NCBI GenBank assembly: GCA_039000515.1
Contig: JBCFYV010011172.1
Location: 77,873,102 to 77,937,101 of the forward strand
Source: Timema cristinae
Lineage: Eukaryota; Arthropoda; Insecta; Phasmatodea; Timematidae
Direction: 5' to 3'
DNA: 64,000 nt
The notes under the pieces were generated by a model, which searched no databases, was not told the origin of the DNA, and saw only the letters and a program-made list of their open reading frames with translations. Every line of letters starts with the position of its first letter. The stretch's first letter is position 1. This document shows positions 33,735 to 45,331 of this stretch, in pieces. The position numbers were made by a program, and so were the translations under genes.

Positions 33735-34650
33735 AAAAATGTAGGAAAGGAGGGAAGTTCCCTTTCACCATTTATATTTATAATGGGAATGGAAATGATC
33801 CAGAACAAAGTGGCAGGAAAACTCGGGGAGGAAAGAATGAAAGCCATGATGTTTGCTGATGACTTGATTGTATGGGGGGAGAAGGAAGATGAAGTACAGG
33901 AACAGCTACAAGAATGGAATAAGTGAAATAATGTGGCAAAGTGTGAAGTGATGGTAATGAAAAGAAAGAGGGTAAGGCCTAATAAAGCTTATAAGGAAGG
34001 ATGGAGTAGAGCTGAGAAAAGTACAGAACATATACTATATTGGAAGCGGGATTGAGGAGAAAGGTGGAAGTAGAGAGGATCTAATGAGAAGAGGACAGCA
34101 GAGAGAGTTGTTCTATAGATGTGTAAGAGACCTTCTATGGAGAAGAGAAGTGCCCTTGAAGTGTAGGGAAGTGTTGTACAAGCCATACTTTGTACCCATT
34201 GCCACATATGCTGCAGAAACATGGATATTGAATGTAGTAGAGACTAGGAAAGTGAAGGCCACGGGAATGAAGTATAAGAGGAGCATGTTAGCTGCCATGA
34301 GGAGAAAAAAGATTAATAATGAAGTTATCTGGGAAAGAGTTGGAATACAGGGAGTACATGAGATAGGAGAGGAAGCAAGAGTGAGATGGTATGGGCATGT
34401 AATGAGAATGGAAAAAGGATGCCCAAGAAAATGTTGGAAATTAAGTATGTAAGAAAAAGACCGCAAGGAAGGCTAAGAAAGAGATGGAAGGAGCTGATAA
34501 CATAAAGTGTTCAAGTGAGAGGAGAAGACTGAAAGAAATTAAAGGAGGAAGAATGGTGGAAGAATAGAGGAAGATGAATGCATTTTACTAAACTGACCCA
34601 GCCACAAGCTGGAAACAGTTGGTGATGTTGTTGATGATGATGATGATTAT
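33735..34650 (+). mobile_element. LINE-A, 3' part, 5'-truncated
   Basis: The plus strand carries, in shifting frames, KGGKFP (degraded QGSALSP), MEMIQNKVAG, and the catalytic block MMFADDLIVWGEKEDE with FADD at 33,852-33,863, followed by EQLQEWNK. After several breaks an open frame (34,084-34,452) gives RDLLWRREVPL, YAAETW, and RWYGHVMRMEKG, the usual C-terminal end of this kind of reverse transcriptase. The 3' end is GCATTTTACTAAACTGACCC, CACAAGCTGGAAACAG and a TGATGATGATG tail. Stops and frameshifts show it is inactive. Confidence 0.88.
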
Positions 34651-36644
34651 TACACTCACTAGTGTAAGAAACCATGAAAATAACTCACAGCCATTTCAAC
34701 TAATTCAAAATTCCTGCTACCAAGTACAGTATTATGCTTGTTTTCAGGATAATTTGCTAAAGCAGACATTAACTTTCCATTTCATTAGTAAAATTTGTCA
34801 GATTTATTTTCCAACAAACAATGTGATATTAAAGAATAATAAATATATATGTACATTTAAAAAAAATCAGAATATTTTTTAAGGTAAAATCAAATTTTGT
34901 TTAAACTAAATATATTTTTCGCCAGAACATTTTTTTAGCAGCTATAAGTATTAAATTAAATTCTAATATGCCAAGGGAGAGCTTTTGGTAACTATTCAAA
35001 CTTGTTTTAACGTCAACCAAAAGTACTACTAGTATTGAATAAACAATTGTCAGTAAAATAGTTTTGATATGAATTTGTTAAGAATTATAAATACAAATAA
35101 CAATCATCATTAACATTTTTACAATATGTAAAATAACTAGGTAATGATATAAAACAATTAAGCTAATGGTTCGAAGATCAATTTTAATCTTCAAACAAAT
35201 GATAGAAATCCAACTAAGACCAGTTAATTTCATTAGTAATGTGTGAGTTGCCAGATAATGTGAACTAAAACAAATTAGAATAAAAAAACAAAAACAAACA
35301 TAATGCAATGTTAGGTTTACTTTATCGATCAAACACTTAAAAAATAATAATCATAAATCATAATTCATGTATATTTTACAAAAACCATGAGGCAGTACTA
35401 ACAAATGATTGAATTACCAATACCTTTCAAATAATAATAATAATAATAATAATAAATAATGGCATGAGTAAAATAATACAAATCCACTGGATGTCACCAA
35501 AACCGAATTAAAAGTTATTTAGTCAAAGGGTAAACTCAAGACTTTAATCCCAACTACACCTTTTAACAGTTTTATAATCAAAGAAGATTGAAGATTTGAT
35601 AAACTTGTGAAATTACAGATCCTTTCAGGTACCTTTGATATTGAACATTAAATTCATTCTCTATCTTTCAATAACCAAAGGGTCGGAAATGGCTTATTCT
35701 TATTTGTGAGAACTAAAAAATAATCTTGTGGAAAAGAATTAACATGGTTATGAAAACTGATTTCCCCAATTGAAATAAACAAGTATCGCCATGAAATATA
35801 TTTTAGTAAAATTTTGCTTAAAACTTGTGAAAAAGTTTAATTAAAACACAAAGAAACCTACCATGCATTACAACAACCTTTCAACAATTTCATTTGAACA
35901 TTTCTAAATCTGTCTGCTGAAAATATGAGTTAAAATTAGATTAAAAAATGAAAATGTTGAGCGCATATAATTTTCATGGAGATTCTACAATATAAAGTAG
36001 CCCCATGGCTTCTTTGGTGCTGAGTGACAGCTCACAGCTGACGGCTTTGAAAAGTTATCGGACCAAACTATGTATCCCTACGCTGAACCATATGATCTGC
36101 AAAAACATGTGTTTAGCAGCTGTCACTTTTGACAGTCAAAATTTAGGTATATACCTGAATGTGAACTGTCAGTCAGAACCAAAGAAACCATGGGCTACTG
36201 TAGTTATTCTTTCCCCTCAAATTTTGAATGGAATATTTTTAAATAGTTATTATGATGCTTCCTATTTGTTTAGCCCTACATAAATCTAGGAAAAACCTAA
36301 CAATCAGAGCCTAGACCAGTGTTTTTTAAACATCCCAGACCACTTGATAGGTGTCCATTGCACATGTGGACCACTAACCTTAACCCTAGAATACTATCAT
36401 CATTGTATAGTGCTGTATTGTTATAGACATGTAAATTTGACAAAATAACAGATAAAACCTTTCATGAGCTTCTTACGTGAACTAAGTTTCAGTTTTAACC
36501 TTTTTTAAGATAATTTGTTTTATTTTGCATTTTTTGTAATTTTAAATATATCAAAATCAACATACATCAAACACAAAATTAAATACATCAAACAATAAAA
36601 CAAAAAGAATCAATACGTTAAAAAAATCTGTCTATGTAAATACA

Positions 36645-36647
<3 letters not shown>
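34651..36647. other. Non-coding stretch
   Basis: No gene supported. A 92-codon plus frame (36,005-36,283) has no motif or splice context. An (AAT)n run lies at 35,431-35,459. CAGTGTTTTTTAAACATCCC near 36,316 resembles one hAT end without a partner. Confidence 0.4.
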
Positions 36648-36681
<34 letters not shown>

Positions 36682-36682
36682 G
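36648..36682. repeat. (TTA)n microsatellite, tail of the adjacent SINE
   Basis: About eleven ATT/TTA repeats that form the A/T-rich tail of the minus-strand SINE fragment next to it. Confidence 0.85.
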
Positions 36683-36683
36683 C

Positions 36684-36765
36684 AGCACCACGTCTTACTA
36701 CCCATTCGGGTTATACGTACTTACGCTAATGTGTAATGGTAGGGTGATTGTGAGATTAAATGTTG
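36684..36765 (-). repeat. SINE tail fragment
   Basis: Minus-strand reading gives CACAATCACCCTACCATTAC, CGTATAACCCGAATGGGTAG and TAAGACGTGGTGC, the shared SINE tail. Confidence 0.8.
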
Positions 36766-36940
36766 GTATATTTAAATGTTTTTGTAATGGCTGGAACTAT
36801 CTAGTAATTAGTAAAAAAGAAATAAAGAAAATATTTGTATTCAACCAATTTTTAAGAGTCTGGAAACAGATACTGCTGTCCTTATACATCTAATAATACT
36901 TTTGGTACATAAATCTAGCTCCTACTTTCAAATAACGTAA

Positions 36941-37604
36941 CAGTGGTGTAACTAGGGTTGTTGTCACCCCCCAAAACTTTCTGCCATACCAAACCATATA
37001 GAATTAATTGTAATATGTTTTGTACTTATGTTACTTGTGAATAGTAATTACCGTTTATCACTGGAAGTAATGGTAATAGAAGTGACATAAGCAACTAGGA
37101 AAATTAAAATTACACCCTTAAATCACAATATCATACACATAACAAAAATATATTTACATTTACTTAGTTTCATGTGGGTAAAATGAAACTTTGGTAGGAA
37201 ACAATAGAATTCAAAGTAGAAACATTTAAGAATTACCGTACATCAAAATTTTGCTCATTTTAATTTGTTAAACTTTATCGTTACATGATACACATTACTG
37301 GATTAGGTTTGTATAACCAATAATGGCCCAAATGTAGATGTTAAAGACAAATGTATATTGCAATATATTCAAAATAATGAAGCTAAAATACCAGAAAATT
37401 TCACAAAATCAGTGAATATAAAAACATCAGCAGCAACGAAAACAGTATATGTAGACGAAATTCGAAAGTTTTTGTGGTTTTAGTTAACTACAAGGAGATA
37501 TTTGTTTTAAATAATAAATTTATGCCAATACACTACACAAAATTTGTATAGACAATCACTTTGATGGTACCCAGTGTAGTCTGCACCCCATAGTGACACC
37601 ACTG
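36941..37604. mobile_element. hAT-like non-autonomous element
   Basis: Left end CAGTGGTGTAACTAGGGTTG, right end (reversed) CAGTGGTGTCACTATGGGGT. The termini match over about 17 bases with two or three differences. Length 664 bp, no coding capacity. The flanking 8-mers share only about five of eight positions, so a target duplication is not proven. Confidence 0.6.
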
Positions 37605-40440
37605 AGGTTACAATGAAAATGCAACAATACATCTAATTGTTGAATGACTGAGGCACAGCTTGAAGGAGGGTAGGCTCACTTGTTTGGAAGGGAAGTGGGA
37701 ATTAATTGTTTAGGTACTACACATATGTTTAGATATGATAGCATTCTAGGGTTAATATCCAACTTACATGTCTCCTTGCCAAAGTCAGAAACAACATTAC
37801 ATACATACCTAATCATGCCATTCCCTGACAGGGTGGGCAAGAAACTATGCATATAGCTCAAAAAACAACTCCGTACTTAATTTATCCTTACTAACTTTCT
37901 ACACACTTTCCTATCCTTGCATACTCCCTTCGCTTCAACAACCTCCATACACCGTCTCATACATGCTCTTTTATTCTTAAAACCCTTAATGTTTCTCTTT
38001 TTCACACTATTGTCTACAACATTTAATCACATCTTACATGACCTATCCCCTCTTTATGATCCACTCTCTCTTCCATTATATATTTGCTTTGTCACTCAAT
38101 CTACTGTCAACATTATAGAAAAAAAAAATTAACATCTATCTTAAGCAACTATAAATTAACTTATTAAATCAGAATTTCAGAAACAAAATACCAATGTGAT
38201 AGAATTGACCTCTTATGCTTATGATTATTTAAGATTTGGGATTTATGGTTCAAATAAAGATTTGGGGTAAAATGGATTCAACCCATCTAAAAAATTGTCT
38301 GTGACATCTTGATCAACTACAATTTTGCAAAGCAATTCCATCAAAAACACTTGAAAGGTAGAAATCAGTCCGTTTCCATTGATGGTGACCATACATTTAC
38401 ACGCAGAGCCTTGCTAATTGTTGTAATGCTGGATTACAATTTCAGATATTGGAATGGTGCAAGATTGGGCGCAGTTTGGCGAGAGCTACTTGAGTGAATT
38501 GTTTTATTCAGTTTAATTTGGTGACTCTCTGTTAAGAAGTAATAGACAACACATTAACTTGTCAATATGTGATTTAAGTAGTTGGGGGTGTTAGTAAGGA
38601 TGTGAAAATATTTGGAAAGTTAAGGTCAATGGTCAAAAGAGATTTACTGATACAGGCACACACAATTTCCTTTGATCTTCGAAAACAATAAGGAATAAAT
38701 TTGGCCATTAACACATATCATATTGTTCATTGTGTCCATGCCTTTAAAATAACTTATATAGTAGTTCTTTCTTACCTTTCCTACAGTTTAATAAAGTCCT
38801 AATGTTGTTAGGGTTAATACATTTTATGAGTTTTGATTTTAATTTTAAAGTTTCGCTTTATCTTTTATTTACATTCAGAAACGTGCTTTTGAACTTCTGT
38901 ATTATTGATTGGATAGTGAATAACTAGCGAGTACTATTTTTCACACGCTAGTTGGCTTAGTATAGCTAAGTTTTAGACAAAAGTTTAATTTCCCTTAAGT
39001 CGGGGAAAATTAGTGTATATGTACACCTTTATAACAGGCTATAATATGGCACATACAAACTTCAATAAGGGCTCTTTAACAGGTGGACTACAACAATTAA
39101 TGTGGTTACTCTTTCACTCAATATTTTAAATACTAAATAAAAATATAGATAAAAATAAAATATATGTAAAAAACTGATTTATATCTTAAATGACCATATT
39201 TACTCTGTGATAAACCACACTGCTAAACAATCATGTAGTTAAAAGTAGGAGTGATTCATTTTTATTGTACCAACAAAATAACTTTGTTTCTCTTTATTAG
39301 TTTACTAGGTTAAATCTAACTTTGAGGAAATTTAGCATAGTTTAGCACAAGCTTGTTTTATGTTGGCGCAAGGTAAAATAACTAATAAGTCCTTTTTACT
39401 GGCATGAATGTGTTAGTAAGTATAGCTAGCCTTTAATTTCCTTACAAATTGTCTTTTCGAGCATCCACAATTATTTTTTTTTGCAAACAATGATTGAAAT
39501 TCACTATGTTCCCCATATAGAAATAATTTTTATTTGCTTCGTGAAACTATATAGTTCATAAAAAGAGTTTAAAAAATGCTTCTAATAATATTTCCTCTGG
39601 GATTACTATGTAGTTAGTTTTTTTGGACTAAATGAAAAAACAAAAATATTAATAAAAAGCATTATATTTTTTGTGATGTGGTTGTGTTAATAAAAGTTAT
39701 GTATTTAATATTGCATGAAATACTATATTAAAAAGTATTATACTATCACTTTCATCTTCTTATAACAGTTCACCATAAATTATAACATAAATGTTTTTTT
39801 ATAATTTGGGGAAAAATATATACAAAATATTAGCTTAAAAATAAAATATTTTTATTTAGTGAACACCACAAATACAAGTTGAATGATGTCATCAACCACC
39901 ATCATTTCACCATCTTTGTTTAAGTGAAGGCAAACGTTTACAAGCTCTTGTTTGTAAATAATTTTTAAGTGACTCTGTTACAAGAACAAAAATAAAATCC
40001 AAACGGTTAATCTTGTATTTTAATAATGTAAAGTCGCTCAAAATAAAAAATAAACACCAAGTGCTTGTTGTGAAAGTTTTGACCGCCCAAAGTGTCAGCT
40101 GCTCAACATATGGGCTTTCAGATCATATGGATACATAAAAGTAGGCCTGGTAACTTTTCCTAGCTGTCAATTAAGGCCATTTGAAAGGAAATTGAAGTAT
40201 AGATACAACCTTGAAAAAGAATAAATTTGAATTATATCCAAAAGTGAACTAAAGTTTAGAAATATTACAAATCTAGTATTAAATTTAGAATAACATTTTC
40301 TTAAAAAACATTTCAAGTACTTTTCTTAATAAATAATACCTGCCATGGTTTAACTCAAAAGCAAAGTACTAGTTAATGTGCCAAATGAGATTGCTCATTG
40401 CTGGGAATTATTTAATACTAAACATGTTTTACTTGCATTA
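37605..40440. other. Non-coding stretch downstream of WDR44
   Basis: No gene supported. A 62-codon plus frame (38,309-38,497) has no motif. Pyrimidine-rich words at 37,890-38,110. The part right of about 40,440 is probably WDR44 3' untranslated sequence. Confidence 0.4.
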
Positions 40441-40445
40441 TGGTA

Positions 40446-40451
40446 TTTATT
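40446..40451 (-). terminator. Candidate polyadenylation signal of WDR44
   Basis: AATAAA on the minus strand, about 115 bases after the stop codon. Other AATAAA words lie further downstream, so the choice is not certain. Confidence 0.4.
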
Positions 40452-40567
40452 TTACATAATCTATTTAATTCCAAAGATATGAGGGTGCATCATATGAGCC
40501 AGTGCAGTTTATAAGTGAGTAACAATGGTCAAATAAATCACACTATTAACAATATTTGCATCAATTT

Positions 40568-42042
40568 CTAAGCGAGAGCTGAAGCTGGTAAGGAACTGTG
40601 CTTTGGCTTAGTCTTATTCAAAAAAACCTTGATGCTGCCATTGAAATCGGCGCTGACTAGGACATATCCTCCACAACCTTTTGTGCGCTGCTCCACCATG
40701 GGGTCTTCTGTCTTGAGCTTCTCACTCAACACTGCACCCTCCTGCTCTTCAATCATCTTGATAATATTATCTGGATTTGGGGCAAACACGGCACAAGTCA
40801 CCACAGCGTTGTGAGCTTTTATTCCCTCCCAGAAATCATTTCTGTCTCGTCTTACAGATGAAAATTTGGAGTAGTCGTGGTGCGTCCTCCAGATATAGAT
40901 ACATTGATTCTCTGAGCCACTGATAATATATTTACCATCATGGCTGAAGCTTGCTTTGATCTGACTACTGACATTCACATAACCCTTATATTTGCACGAA
41001 AGGTTGAGATCCCTGAGGTCATACAAGCGAATACGACTATCATTGGATGTCACTAGTATCTTATCCTCACCTGGCATTGGCTCAATGCCACTGATTTTCC
41101 TTCCTGTGGAGTTCTTTCCACGAGTTGACCTGACATGAATCTGGGTGTGGTATTTTAGTTGGTCTGTGTTATAAAATATGCAACGCCCATCGTAAGAGCC
41201 AACGACTGCAAATTTACCATTCTGGCAAAAGTTGGCAGCAGTAATGAGTTTAGTCTGACCATCGACTTCATTCCATACTGCGACTTTCTTATCAGGGATA
41301 TTCCAGAGACGGAGCTTCCCATCCAAAGAGCCACTCAAAAAGTACCTGTCATCACGAGGGTGGAAAACAATTGCCGTCACAAAATCAATGTGTTGAAAAC
41401 AACAGAGGCATTCTTTCCTTGAAATGTGCCACAAACGCACCGTTTTGTCCATAGATGAAGACAGTACAAAATAATTCTTTGACCATGACACGTCTAGCAG
41501 GTCAGATGTGTGTCCTGTGTAAGTGCAGAATGGTTTTGGCATGAACGGGCATCTGCGACACTCCTCATTCTTCAAGTCCACGAATGCGGCATTTGGGTCT
41601 TCTGAAGAGTGCTGTGAAACCAAAGACTCTTGGGACGGTGTTGGAGAGACTTTCTCTGCATTATATTTGGTCCTCATGTCTTGAAAGTATGTATAGGCGT
41701 TCTGACAACCCAGATACGAAGGACTCTATCCTGCCCTGCTGTAGCCAGCAGCCGACCACAGGAGGAAAACTTCATACACCAAACAGGCCCCGCATGTTCT
41801 CCACTCAAGTCCTGGACATGTTGGAGACTGTCAAACTCGTAAGGACCTTTGTGGCTACCAGACGCCTTCAATTTAATGTTTTGCTCTCCCGGGTTAACTT
41901 CGTCCACAATGTCCATGACATCCTCCTTGTGCCTTGCGTGCGACACTTCCTGAGCTATTGACCTGGCCTTACCAATTGTCTTCTTCACTTTTGAGCCCAA
42001 GAACTTTTTGAGCTGGGCAGTTCGACGCCGAACTTTACCAAC
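40568..42042 (-). CDS. Wdr44: WDR44 last coding exon: WD-repeat propeller, with one-base frame break
   Basis: The exon begins after acceptor TCTCAACAG (42,043-42,045) and ends with a stop at 40,568. It opens with VGKVRRRTAQLKKFLGSKV and IAQEVSHARHKEDV, then HKGPYEFDSLQ, QDLSGEHAGPVWCMKFS and the first WD repeat. After SQESLVSQHS come further repeats: YTGHTSDLLDVSWSKNYFVL, SSMDKTVRLWHISRKECLCC, FHPRDDRYFLSGSLDGKLRL, AANFCQNGKFAVVGSYDGRC, then HVRSTRGKN, SNDSRIRLYDLRDL, RRDRNDFWEGIKAHNAVVT and SADFNGSIKVF. These match WDR44 closely. The length, 1,475 bp, is one base short of whole codons. At 41,699-41,704 the frame slips (IWVVR, then AYTYFQDMRTKYN in another frame). All other residues are intact, so an assembly error or a private deletion is likely. 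Confidence 0.93.
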
Positions 42043-42669
42043 CTGTTGAGAGTAGAAATGACAGAAATCAAAATAAAAAAGAGGATTAATCAAAGTAATA
42101 TTTAATGTGTAGCATTTAATTTTATTTTATGTTTGCAAACCCTTATTTTGCTGGCTTTAATTAATATTTTTGAAAGAAAATATTATAATTATAAAAATGA
42201 AAGGGAAAAACTGAATCTATTATTGATTTATTTAAATAGTAATAAAAAAACTAGAGGTCACAAGGTCTAAGGTGTCAGTTTTATATTTTAATTAAATTCT
42301 CATGGCAGTGAGGTTGAGGTATGGATCTGGTTGGGTGGATTAGGAGGGTTGAGTCTAATACTACTTCCTGAGGAAGATGTTATAATAGCATCGAAATATT
42401 GATGTGTGTGTAAATATGTGTTAGTGTTTTTACTTTTATTTGTGCTCTACCATTTTCCTAATATTCTATCATTTTATTTATTACCAATTGTTTTTGCTCC
42501 ATGCACTTTATTTCATACATACTAAAAAGCAATAAGAAAAACTAGTAATATATAGCATTCGTTTCTTGCCAATATTATTTTAAACCTAATACAAATGTTC
42601 ATGTTTCTAGAGAATGCAATCATAAAATTAACCAGCCAAGCTTAACGTTTAGGTGTACTGGAAAGATAC
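42043..42669 (-). other. WDR44 intron
   Basis: Donor GAG|GTATCT at 42,664-42,669 and acceptor TCTCAACAG at 42,043. AT-rich, nothing else seen. Confidence 0.85.
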
Positions 42670-42900
42670 CTCTGCATCAGTGTCCTCCCCAGTCGGCAGC
42701 TCCGACTTCTTGCTGGACACGCTCTCCTCATCAGACTCCTTTTCTTTATCGAGACTGGTATTGCTCACATACTCAGAGGTGAGTCTCATGATGTGTAGTG
42801 ATAGAGGGTTGATGCATTGAGGTAGTTTGTCCTCTGCTATGCTCAATGGGACCCTCTCCCCAGTGTCCAAGTTCAGCACTGTCACCTGCTCCAATATCTC
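42670..42900 (-). CDS. Wdr44: WDR44 exon, region before the propeller
   Basis: 77 codons in phase 0 at both ends. Starts after TTCCCTCAG with EILEQVTVLNLDTGERVPLS, then IAEDKLPQCINPLSLHIMRL and TSEYVSN, followed by an acidic, serine-rich segment (KEKESDEESVSSKK) and EDTDAE. The NLDTGE...PLS.AE.KLP..INPL.LHIMR..EYVSN block is diagnostic of WDR44. The acidic stretch may be a phosphorylation region. Confidence 0.93.
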
Positions 42901-43096
42901 CTGAGGGAACAAACACATGTGTAAAAGTGTAGCACAGCGTACTAAAGCACATGTTAATGATAATAGGGGAACTAAACCTCATTAATGTATGTCATGTAAA
43001 CTGTCATTTTGTTTTTCTCTTTATCAATACATTCTACATTACTGGATGAGAAAAGGGTGTTCTAGTTGCTGAGGTCATTCAGATGTATGCACTTAC
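42901..43096 (-). other. WDR44 intron, 196 bp
   Basis: Donor TTG|GTAAGT (43,091-43,096) and acceptor TTCCCTCAG (42,901-42,903 is the AG side). Short intron. Confidence 0.88.
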
Positions 43097-43369
43097 CAAG
43101 TCTGATAGAGGTTTTCCAGAGTCTGTTCTGGTGCGGACAAACATGTTGAGCTGCGGTATGATGCCCATCTCATCACCAGCTGATCGCCTCCTCTCCCTTG
43201 AGTTTCGAGGGACAGGTCCAAGCTGAGGGACACATCGCCCTGCGCTGTTGGTGCCCACAGACCCTATTGGACTGCGACTTGACCGCAAGCTTAGTAGCTG
43301 TGCCTTGAGGCGCTCCACACGCTCCAGCTCTTCTTGGGAAGGGCCTTCTGCCTTAGCTTGGTCCTCATC
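43097..43369 (-). CDS. Wdr44: WDR44 exon, central low-complexity region
   Basis: 91 codons, phase 0 on both sides. Starts after CTTCCCAG with DEDQAKAEGPSQEELERVER, then LKAQLLSLRSSRSPIGS, a basic serine/arginine-rich linker (RNSRERRRSAGDEMG), and IIPQLNMFVRTRTDSGKPLSDL. The GKxLSD end joins EIL of the next exon, matching the GKxLTDEEIL-type junction of vertebrate WDR44. The RSRS-like tracts are probably disordered. Confidence 0.88.
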
Positions 43370-44608
43370 CTGGGAAGCAGTTTAATTTAGGGGATTTGAC
43401 AGGAATTTTTTAAATGTGTAAAGGGGGAGTGTTGATTCCATGTATAGCTTGCAAGCTAATTTAACTTAGCAATAAATAGTCAACTCACCACCCAAGGATT
43501 TTAACATCTGGGTAAAAATCTGAACATTTACACAATAGGTTTTATAAGGTACTATCTGAAATAGAATACAAGGGATGTGCGAGTTTCGATCAGACGAGAC
43601 AACAACAAAATCTTGACCGTCTCTCAAAAACTAAAAATAATCTAGAAAATTTGAGAGATTTAAAAAGATGCAAAAGAAAATAACTGCTTAAGACATTCAT
43701 AAACCAAACCGAGAATTGATTATTTTTAAGAATACAGTACAGACCCAAAAAGATGCAGGCAGTACTTTAACCTCAAAAATAGTTTTCATTAATAAATGTT
43801 TTGCTTATAAATATTGTTTTAAGTATCAAACTTTGAGATTATAAGCTTTTACAATACAAAATTAAATTATAAATTGTATAGCTAGTATAACTATCACCAT
43901 CTTATTAATTGCATTTAAAATGTGAGTTGTATATTAACTATACATGAACTATAGGATAATCCAAAGCAAACGCTAGCCCAAATGTCAAAAGTAACCCCTT
44001 AAACTATACATTTATTTACTTAACAAACATAATTTACATTTTTTACTTTCATAAGAAGATCTCTCCTCTCGTTCTCGCATCTCACTTTTTTTTCATATTC
44101 TTGTCTCAATATCATCTCGAATTGAAAAAATTGTTCCCTTTATAACAATGGCTAAAGATCTGTATTTGCTCTCTTTAACCACAATCACAAATATGAGTAC
44201 AGTGAAACCTTGATCTATTATTCCCGCATTTATCGTTTTCCTGGGTCCATTGTTCAATTTATATGGTCCCTGGACAAATTTCAACAATACAAGTAAAAAC
44301 AGAATCAATCTTTCCTCAATTGTTTTTCTTGCATCTATCGGTCAGAATTTTTAGTCCTTAAGAATGTTAAGTCATGATTGATCGTTTTTAAGAAAGACAC
44401 ACACATAAATGTTGGTACAATTGGTTGTAGTAAAAGTGGTTAGTTTCTGGATTGTGGTGTAGCAAGTTAAAGTTGTGCATCTTATCAGCTAAACAATGGT
44501 CTGGAGGGGTTGGGAGATGGTAAGAGCCTTGCCTGACTTAGAAAATCTGCCTGTATATTGGTGTGACTCATTTTAGTTCATGCTTTTTTCCTGTTAAACA
44601 AGTTCAGA

Positions 44609-44616
44609 CTTTAGAA
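44609..44616. repeat. Target-site duplication, left copy (hAT)
   Basis: CTTTAGAA directly left of the hAT element; identical to 45,324-45,331. Confidence 0.85.
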
Positions 44617-45323
44617 CTGGGATCGGCCACCTTTTTGGGGCCTTGATCGACTCAAAAGCCTATCATAGGTTCCGCAATCACCCAATGTTTCTTTAATCTA
44701 ATTTTGATCCCCCCCCCATTTATACCTTACTTATTTCTTAAATTTATTCTTTCCTCAGTATTTATTTCCCCTCCTATCTGGAAAGAAAATATAGAATAAA
44801 TAAAATATCTATTTTCAAATTAATCGAGCTACTTTTCTTATAAATAGGTATTATAAAGATGCATGATTTAATATAAAACTATTATGAAACATCAGAAATA
44901 TAAATTTTTCTGAAAACTGGCTAGTTGCCAAAGGTAGCAATGTTTTAGCTTTAATAGACCTGTCACATGCACACTGATTGTTGAACTGAATTAATAGCTG
45001 TACATTTATTTTTATTTTGAATTAAGTAAAGGCTTACTTCACAAACTCACCATTGGTGAAAGATTTTTTTCTTCTTAGTGAGCACACATAAAACTACAAG
45101 GATAGAGTAATAGTAGAAAACTACTCCACTAACGGCCTAAGAATGCCCAGGAAAAGGGGTTCACTGCACTAAAGTCTTTAAACAAAGATAAGTTTTGTAA
45201 AAGAGTTTGAATCAGCTATCCCGTCAGAATCTAATCTTGTACTTGCATATCTATGCCTTGCACCTCTTTCTTTCAGTTTGCTTAGTAGACAGTTGATCAC
45301 AATCAAATGGTTGCCAACCACTG
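44617..45323. mobile_element. Non-autonomous hAT element nested in Tigger
   Basis: Left end CTGGGATCGGCCACCTTTTT, right end reversed CAGTGGTTGGCAACCATTTG, imperfect but alignable, with GATC(A/G)ACT shared further in. It is flanked by a perfect 8-bp duplication, the hallmark of hAT transposition, and splits the Tigger helix-turn-helix codons exactly at CTTTAGAA. 707 bp, no transposase of its own. Confidence 0.88.
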
Positions 45324-45331
45324 CTTTAGAA
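45324..45331. repeat. Target-site duplication, right copy (hAT)
   Basis: CTTTAGAA directly right of the hAT element. Confidence 0.85.

Noticed and set aside
36005..36283. A 92-codon host gene
   Set aside because: No motif, no splice context, no start or promoter signal beyond chance.
38309..38497. Small gene with SIDGDHTFTRRAL peptide
   Set aside because: Looks protein-like by composition, but I cannot tie it to a family and the flanks are non-coding.
40629..41961. Plus-strand open frames overlapping the WDR44 last exon
   Set aside because: They are antisense shadows of the conserved WD-repeat coding sequence and have no motif of their own.
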